Shown: piece by piece, positions 3,984 through 7,777 of the stretch
Numbering within the stretch: the first letter of the stretch is position 1
Layout of the letters: each line of letters begins with the position of its first letter
Source: Kiritimatiellales bacterium
Lineage (GTDB): Bacteria > Verrucomicrobiota > Kiritimatiellia > Kiritimatiellales > Tichowtungiaceae
Length of the DNA: 7,777 bases
Assembly (NCBI GenBank): GCA_028692515.1
Contig: JAQUXG010000075.1
Span: 1-7,777, forward strand
Direction of reading: 5' to 3'
Notes under the pieces: generated by a model
Told to the model about the DNA's origin: nothing
Databases searched by the model: none
Seen by the model: only the letters and a program-made list of their open reading frames with translations
Made by a program: the position numbers and the translations under genes

Positions 3984-5573
3984 ATGGGATACGAAGTTTT
4001 AGCACGAAAATGGCGGCCGCAGACCTTTGCCGAGGTGGTGGGGCAGAATCACGTCACGCAGACGCTGAACAATGCCATTCAAAACGACCGTCTGGCGCAC
4101 GCCTACCTGTTCGTCGGCCCGCGCGGAACCGGTAAAACCACCACGGCCCGCATTCTGGCCAAGGCGCTGAACTGCCAGAACCGGCAGGGCTCCGAACCGT
4201 GCAATACCTGCGATTCCTGCAAAGAAATCATGAAAGGCAGCAGCCTCGACGTGATTGAAATCGACGGCGCCTCCAACCGCGGGATCGGCGACGTGCAGGA
4301 ACTGCGCGATAACGTCCGCTACGCTCCGGTGCGCGGCCCGTTCAAAATTTATATCATCGACGAAGTGCACATGCTCACCCGCGAGGCCTTCAACGCGATT
4401 CTGAAGACGCTGGAAGAACCGCCGCCGCACGTTAAATTTTTCTTTGCCACCACCGAACCGCAAAAGGTGCTGACCACCATTCTCTCACGCTGTCAGCGTT
4501 TTGACCTGCGCCGCATCAACATTGCCGACATCACCGCGCAACTGCAGAAAATCTCTAAAGCGGAAGGCATTACGATCAGCGACGATGCCCTGCTTGCCAT
4601 CTCCCGCGGTGCCGAAGGCGGACTGCGTGACGCCGAGAGCGCACTCGACCAGCTGGTTTCTTTTCGCGGAAAAACGATTGAAGAAGCGGACGTTCTCTCG
4701 GTTTTCGGACTCATCAGCCGAGGGCAGCTCGAAGGACTGGCCGACGCCATTCTGGACGGAAATATTCCCGCCATCCTCGAAGCGGTCGCCGGGATCGACC
4801 AGAGCGGCAAGGATATGCAGCGCGTCGTGCTCGAACTGCTCGACCAGTTCCGCAATCTGCTGATCGTGATGCACGCTGGCAAAAACGCCGCCGCGTTTGA
4901 TCTGCCGGAAACGCAGATCGACACTCTCAAAAATCAGGTCGCTAAAACGACGGACGGTCGTCTGCTGCGCATTATCGAACTGCTGATTGATGCCGACGGT
5001 CGGATGCGTTACGCCCTTTCCAAGCGAACGATGCTCGAAACCGCTCTCATTCGCGCCTCGCGCGCCGCGACGGTTGCCACGATTGACGAGCTGATGAAAC
5101 AGGTCGCCGCGCTGAAAAATCTGCCCGCCGCTCCGGCCGCCGTGCAGGAAGAGTCCGCGGCCTATGACGTAAAAAAAAAGCCCTCGGATGATTTAGAGCG
5201 GCTGAAAACCGCATGGGTCAGCCTGATTGAGCACATTGCCAAAGGCGTTCCGCACGCCAAACACTACCTGACCGATACCGCACCGCTGAGCGTGTCTGAA
5301 ACGCATGTCACCATCGGCATCGATCCGGAATTTGCAAATGAACGCTCCAATCTGGAGAATCCGCGCACCCTTTTGTTTGTCCAGAAAACCCTGAGTGCTT
5401 TTCTGAAGCGGCCGGTCTCGGCCGATTTCGCGCTGCTGGCCGGCAAACCGAAACCGCTACCTGCGGATGCGCCGGCACAGGGCATTCAGGATAAACAGAA
5501 ATATTACAGCAACCCCGCCGTACGAAGTGTCGTTGAGGCCTTCAGCGGCGAGATAATCGATATTCGGGAATAG
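3984..5573 (+). CDS. dnaX: DNA polymerase III subunits gamma and tau
   Basis: Motor of the replicative clamp loader: hydrolyses ATP to load the beta clamp, and in its long tau form usually links polymerase and helicase. The 529-residue protein begins MGYEVLARKWRPQTF, the family start, so the ATG at 3984 is preferred over upstream in-frame codons. Visible motifs are the P-loop GPRGTGKT (45-52), a zinc module with Cys64, Cys73, Cys76 and Cys79, Walker B DEVH (126-129), LEEPPP (143-148) and SRC (168-170). The AAA+ and collar domains end near residue 375. An Ala/Pro-rich linker follows, then a C-terminal domain. In the linker, nine A residues (5171-5179) encode Lys397-399, with stops close by in both other frames (see the separate entry), suggesting a short gamma-like product of about 400 residues. 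First gene of dnaX-ybaB-recR. Confidence 0.96.
   Translation: MGYEVLARKWRPQTFAEVVGQNHVTQTLNNAIQNDRLAHAYLFVGPRGTGKTTTARILAKALNCQNRQGSEPCNTCDSCKEIMKGSSLDVIEIDGASNRGIGDVQELRDNVRYAPVRGPFKIYIIDEVHMLTREAFNAILKTLEEPPPHVKFFFATTEPQKVLTTILSRCQRFDLRRINIADITAQLQKISKAEGITISDDALLAISRGAEGGLRDAESALDQLVSFRGKTIEEADVLSVFGLISRGQLEGLADAILDGNIPAILEAVAGIDQSGKDMQRVVLELLDQFRNLLIVMHAGKNAAAFDLPETQIDTLKNQVAKTTDGRLLRIIELLIDADGRMRYALSKRTMLETALIRASRAATVATIDELMKQVAALKNLPAAPAAVQEESAAYDVKKKPSDDLERLKTAWVSLIEHIAKGVPHAKHYLTDTAPLSVSETHVTIGIDPEFANERSNLENPRTLLFVQKTLSAFLKRPVSADFALLAGKPKPLPADAPAQGIQDKQKYYSNPAVRSVVEAFSGEIIDIRE
5171..5196 (+). promoter_or_regulatory. Candidate slippage/frameshift site in dnaX (A9 run)
   Basis: Nine A residues followed by G (5171-5180) are read GTA-AAA-AAA-AAG. 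This includes the A-AAA-AAG heptamer used for -1 frameshifting in E. coli dnaX. After a -1 shift the reading is GCC-CTC-GGA-TGA, a stop at 5189-5191. After a +1 shift it stops at TAG (5194-5196). A 6-base-pair stem GGCTGA/TCAGCC (5200-5205 with 5218-5223) lies 19 bases beyond, further than the usual stimulator distance. Thermus thermophilus makes gamma by transcriptional slippage on a nine-A run in dnaX, which this resembles closely. Confidence 0.55.
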
Positions 5574-5586
5574 AAAGGAACTTACG

Positions 5587-5883
5587 ATGGATATGATGAA
5601 AATGATGAAGCAGGTTTCTGAAATGAAAAAAATTCAGAAGCAGCTGGCTGCCAAAAAAGTTGAGTTTTCCAGCGCCGCCGGACAGGTGACCGTCAAAATG
5701 AGTTGCGACATGAAGCCGCACAGCGTCACGATCGCTCCTGAGCTTATCGCAGCCGGCAACGTGAAAAAAATCGAAAGTGCAATTCTGGATGCCTTCAAAG
5801 GCGTGCTGAATGAAGCGCAGGAGGCCACGGCAAAAGACATGAAGAGTCTGACCGCCAGCCTCGGACTTCCATTCGGAAAATGA
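5587..5883 (+). CDS. ybaB: Nucleoid-associated protein, YbaB/EbfC family
   Basis: Small dimeric DNA-binding protein that coats or bends DNA in the nucleoid and is repeatedly found between dnaX and recR. The 98-residue protein starts with the Met/Lys-rich helix MDMMKMMKQVSEMKKIQKQL (1-20). A strand-turn-strand section follows (VTVKMSCDMKPHSVTIAPEL, about 35-54) and then a C-terminal helix ending SLTASLGLPFGK. It is slightly shorter than the usual 100-110 residues. A clear ribosome binding site, AAGGA (5575-5579), lies seven bases before the ATG and right behind the dnaX stop. Its TGA overlaps the ATG of recR in an ATGA, implying translational coupling. Confidence 0.93.
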   Translation: MDMMKMMKQVSEMKKIQKQLAAKKVEFSSAAGQVTVKMSCDMKPHSVTIAPELIAAGNVKKIESAILDAFKGVLNEAQEATAKDMKSLTASLGLPFGK

Positions 5884-6488
5884 AACATTTCCTTCCATTG
5901 GATAACCTGGTCGCGGCGCTGGAAAAACTTCCAGGCATTGGAAAGCGTTCCGCCGAGCGGATGGCATTTTCGCTGGTGCAGAACCGCGACGGGCTGGCCC
6001 GGCGACTGGCCGACGCCCTGCTGGCCGCCGATGAGCAGGTGGATACCTGTTCGCGGTGCGGAAGCATCACCGTGACCCAAGAAGATCCCTGCGCGTTCTG
6101 CACGGACGGGCGGCGGGCGAACGGCCTGCTCTGCGTCGTGGAAAGCCCCGGCGACATCATGAAGATCGAAGGGTGTAACGGGTTCGACGGACGCTATCAT
6201 GTGCTTGGCGGACATCTTTCTCCTGCACTCGGCAAAGGGGTCGGCGATTTGCGTGTGAGCGAACTGCTGGCACGGCTTCAGCCGGAAGCGGTTCAGGAAG
6301 TGATCATCGCGCTCGGAACCGATGTGGAGAGTGAAGCGACGGCCAGCTATCTGGCCGAGCTGATCGCCAGCCGCGGCGTCAAAGCCTCGCGCCTCGCCTT
6401 CGGCCTGCCCTCCGGCAGCGCGATTGAATATGCCGATTCCACGACCCTCTCGCGCGCCATTCAAGGCCGCCAGTCCATCGGCGGATAA
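5880..6488 (+). CDS. recR: Recombination protein RecR
   Basis: Part of RecFOR, which loads RecA at single-strand gaps; RecR forms a ring around DNA. The 202-residue protein has the helix-hairpin-helix segment LEKLPGIGKRSAERMAF (14-30). A zinc finger with Cys57, Cys60, Cys71 and Cys74 follows, then a TOPRIM domain starting LLCVVESPGDIMKIE (83-97, acidic Glu88) with GTDVESEATA further on. The C-terminal segment is RLAFGLPSGSAIEYADSTTL. Length is normal. The ATG at 5880 overlaps the ybaB stop by four bases and there is no strong ribosome binding site, consistent with translation coupled to ybaB. The HhH codons for LPGIGK coincide with a near-perfect TTCCAA palindrome (5929-5943), perhaps by family constraint. 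Confidence 0.97.
   Translation: MKHFLPLDNLVAALEKLPGIGKRSAERMAFSLVQNRDGLARRLADALLAADEQVDTCSRCGSITVTQEDPCAFCTDGRRANGLLCVVESPGDIMKIEGCNGFDGRYHVLGGHLSPALGKGVGDLRVSELLARLQPEAVQEVIIALGTDVESEATASYLAELIASRGVKASRLAFGLPSGSAIEYADSTTLSRAIQGRQSIGG
5929..5943. repeat. TTCCAA palindrome, copy 7 (one mismatch, in recR)
   Basis: TTCCAG GCA TTGGAA is read L-P-G-I-G-K, a conserved RecR motif. The match may therefore be imposed by the protein and is the least certain member of the set. Confidence 0.45.
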
Positions 6489-6506
6489 CGCCCATGGCGT
6501 CATAAA

Positions 6507-6525
6507 TTTTCCAAGGTTTGGAAAA
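6507..6525. repeat. TTCCAA palindrome, copy 8 (perfect, extended to 8-base arms)
   Basis: TTTTCCAA GGT TTGGAAAA lies 18 bases after the recR stop. The arms reach eight bases. It could mark the end of the dnaX-ybaB-recR transcript, but no T-run follows directly (CTGACTGATTTTT), so an intrinsic terminator is doubtful. Confidence 0.8.
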
Positions 6526-6550
6526 CTGACTGATTTTTGTGTTTCAGGGT

Positions 6551-6576
6551 TTGACTTACCGAGCGATTTCTATACC
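6551..6576 (+). promoter_or_regulatory. Weak promoter candidate for tRNA-Asn
   Basis: TTGACT (6551-6556) resembles a -35 box and TATACC (6571-6576) a -10 box, and they lie at a sensible distance before the tRNA at 6593. The spacer is only 14 bases, shorter than the usual 17, so the pairing may be wrong. Confidence 0.3.
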
Positions 6577-6592
6577 TTTGTCGCCTCTTATT

Positions 6593-6667
6593 TCCGGCGT
6601 AGCTCAATGGTAGAGTAGGTGACTGTTAATCACTTGGTTGCTGGTTCGAGCCCAGCCGCCGGAGCCA
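6593..6667 (+). tRNA. tRNA-Asn (anticodon GTT)
   Basis: A full cloverleaf can be drawn. The acceptor arm TCCGGCG (6593-6599) pairs with CGCCGGA (6657-6663). The D arm is GCTC-AATGGTA-GAGT (6602-6616), with a G-T closing pair. The anticodon arm is GGTGA-CTGTTAA-TCACT (6618-6634), with GTT at 6625-6627 and one G-T pair. The T arm is GCTGG-TTCGAGC-CCAGC (6640-6656). The discriminator G at 6664 is the base expected for tRNA-Asn. CCA is encoded (6665-6667). Confidence 0.97.
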
Positions 6668-6674
6668 CTTTAAC

Positions 6675-6708
6675 ACCCCGTTGTATCCGTATTTACAGGG
6701 GTTTTGTT
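6675..6708 (+). terminator. Probable intrinsic terminator after tRNA-Asn
   Basis: ACCCC (6675-6679) pairs with GGGGT (6698-6702), and after a two-base bulge TGTA (6682-6685) pairs with TACA (6694-6697) around an 8-base loop. TTTTGTT (6702-6708) follows the stem. It sits eight bases after the encoded CCA. Confidence 0.45.
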
Positions 6709-6745
6709 CCGGCAACCGTGCCCGGAAAAATTATCCGCACAACCT

Positions 6746-6760
6746 TTCCAGGGATTGGAA
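6746..6760. repeat. TTCCAA palindrome, copy 9 (one mismatch, intergenic)
   Basis: TTCCAG GGA TTGGAA, followed by an A-run, lies seven bases before the next copy in the gap between tRNA-Asn and the convergent aminotransferase gene. Confidence 0.65.
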
Positions 6761-6790
6761 AAAATTCTTCCAACCCTTGGAACTTTTTTT
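6761..6790. terminator. Bidirectional terminator built on TTCCAA palindrome, copy 10 (perfect)
   Basis: TTCCAA CCC TTGGAA (6768-6782) is followed on the plus strand by C and seven T residues (6784-6790). On the minus strand it is followed by GAA and a run of six T residues (complement of 6759-6764). It lies between the plus-strand tRNA-Asn and the minus-strand aminotransferase, which converge here, so it could end both transcripts. The stem is only six base pairs, two of them G-C. Confidence 0.5.
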
Positions 6791-6802
6791 GCGGCATTGT
6801 TT

Positions 6803-7777
6803 CTAGAAACGAAGGTCCGCTTTGGCAAGCCGGGCGGCCAGTTCATTCAGAACCCGCTCATCATCCGCATCGCCAGCCGATTCAAAAACCGCACCGAAGC
6901 GGATGAACGGGCCGGTGTTATCCCACGGCACGGTGGAGATCCCAAAGTTTTCGATAAGATAGAGCGAAACGTCTTCTGCGTTTTTAAATTCGACGGTGCC
7001 GGCGCCTTTGGGCGCTTTGATGTAGAGATAAAACGTGCCGCCGGGCATTTTGGCGTTGAAGCCAACGCCTTTCAAAACCTCGACCATGCGGCGCAACCGT
7101 TTTTCGTAGTGGTCGCGAATGCCTTCGGCAAGGCTTTCGTCGGCAATGCCGGCACAGGCGGCGTGCTGGATGGCCTTGAACTGTCCGCTGTCGCAGTTGT
7201 CTTTGATCATGGCCAGTGCATCAACCGCCCAGGCGGCGCCGCAGAAGAAAGCGAGGCGCCATCCGGTCATGTTATAGGCTTTGCTCATGGAGTGCAGTTC
7301 GATGGCGCATTCTTTGGCACCGGGGCGCTGCAAAATCGATTTGCGCGGCGCATCGTAAACCAGCGTGGCGTACGGCGCGTCCTGCACGATGAGGATGTTG
7401 TGCTTCTGCGCGAAGGCGATCAGCTCGTCGTAAAAGGCATCCGTGGCAACCGCACCGGTGGGGTTGTTGGGATAGTTGATGTAAAACAGTTTGCAACGGT
7501 CGGCCAGCGCCGGATCGATTTTTCCAAGGTCTGGAAGAAATCTGTTTTCTTCGAGAAGCGGAATATCCACGACTTCACCGCCGAGGTATTTGGTGTGCGT
7601 GGCCATGACCGGATAGCCGGGGACGGTCTGGAAAATCACGTCGCCGGGGTTCACAAAGGCGAGCGGAAGCATGGCGAGCGCCGGCTTGGTGCCGATGCTG
7701 TGGTTGATTTCGGTGGCCGGGTCGAGCTCGACGCCGAAGAAATTTTTCATGTAGTCAGCGGCGGCCTGTTTAAATTC
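6803..7777 (-). CDS. dapL: LL-diaminopimelate aminotransferase-like (partial, N-terminus outside window)
   Basis: PLP enzyme of the fold type I class I/II aminotransferases. DapL converts tetrahydrodipicolinate directly to LL-diaminopimelate, for lysine and peptidoglycan. The frame is open through the right edge: 324 residues are present and about 70-90 N-terminal ones are missing, so the ATG at 7750 is not the start. Counting from the edge, visible motifs are LAFVNPGDV (39-47), PGYPV (53-57), INYPNNPTG (100-108), DAPY (133-136) and HSMSKAYNMTGWR (162-174) with the PLP lysine at 166. The wording of these motifs and DSGQFKAIQ fits the DapL branch better than aspartate aminotransferase, but a related aminotransferase is possible. 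The TAG stop lies in the 12-base palindrome GTTTCTAGAAAC (6799-6810). It carries a TTCCAA palindrome at 7522-7536. Confidence 0.8.
   Translation of the reverse strand, partial: EFKQAAADYMKNFFGVELDPATEINHSIGTKPALAMLPLAFVNPGDVIFQTVPGYPVMATHTKYLGGEVVDIPLLEENRFLPDLGKIDPALADRCKLFYINYPNNPTGAVATDAFYDELIAFAQKHNILIVQDAPYATLVYDAPRKSILQRPGAKECAIELHSMSKAYNMTGWRLAFFCGAAWAVDALAMIKDNCDSGQFKAIQHAACAGIADESLAEGIRDHYEKRLRRMVEVLKGVGFNAKMPGGTFYLYIKAPKGAGTVEFKNAEDVSLYLIENFGISTVPWDNTGPFIRFGAVFESAGDADDERVLNELAARLAKADLRF
7522..7536. repeat. TTCCAA palindrome, copy 11 (one mismatch, in dapL)
   Basis: TTCCAA GGT CTGGAA. On the minus strand it is read L-P-D-L-G-K in a non-catalytic segment of the aminotransferase, in a different codon phase from the tmk, holB and surE copies. 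Confidence 0.65.

Noticed and set aside
5348..5360. CTCCAA-T-CTGGAG-like inverted repeat in dnaX as another palindrome copy
   Set aside because: Arms and spacing differ from the TTCCAA-N3-TTGGAA pattern. It is likely chance within coding sequence.
5634..6503. 289-codon open frame on the minus strand across ybaB and recR
   Set aside because: It lies wholly antisense to two clear genes with diagnostic motifs, and its translation shows no recognisable domain. It is a by-product of codon bias.
6619..6906. Open frame starting inside tRNA-Asn
   Set aside because: It begins within the tRNA, crosses terminators and runs antisense into the aminotransferase gene. Not a gene.

Overview
The window looks like a chromosomal housekeeping stretch from a PVC-superphylum bacterium, most likely Kiritimatiellota or a close verrucomicrobial relative. 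This is inferred, not proven. The support is a small exported protein resembling the exosortase-associated TIGR04073 family, a DapL-type LL-diaminopimelate aminotransferase, and intergenic DNA full of short-period and palindromic repeats of a kind I associate with those genomes. No phage, transposase, CRISPR array or obvious foreign island is visible.

Layout. Positions 1-38 (minus) hold the first 12 codons of a gene that leaves the left edge. Positions 39-301 are repeat-rich non-coding DNA with several small hairpins and period-9 repeats. Then tmk (302-949, +) and a holB-like delta-prime gene (1014-1946, +) follow. Converging on them is a minus-strand block: aroQ (2001-2453), surE (2659-3420) and a TIGR04073-like secreted protein (3478-3864). 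Divergent from that block is dnaX (3984-5573, +), followed by ybaB/ebfC (5587-5883) and recR (5880-6488), the classic dnaX-ybaB-recR cluster. A tRNA-Asn(GTT) lies at 6593-6667. The right end (6803-7777, minus) is a partial DapL-like aminotransferase.

How the genes work together. Tmk makes dTDP for DNA synthesis. The delta-prime and gamma/tau proteins are clamp-loader subunits. YbaB and RecR act on the nucleoid and in RecFOR recombinational repair. AroQ belongs to the shikimate pathway, DapL to lysine/peptidoglycan precursor synthesis, and SurE is a nucleotide phosphatase.

What stands out. (1) A 15-bp palindrome, TTCCAA-NNN-TTGGAA, occurs about eleven times (six perfect), both between genes and inside five coding regions, where it is read in three different phases. 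(2) A run of nine A residues in dnaX lies in the Ala/Pro-rich linker after the clamp-loader core, with stop codons close by in both other frames. This is the arrangement used for gamma/tau production in other bacteria. (3) Several decayed short-period repeats lie exactly at gene ends and supply a stop codon, a C-terminal tail or a ribosome binding site.
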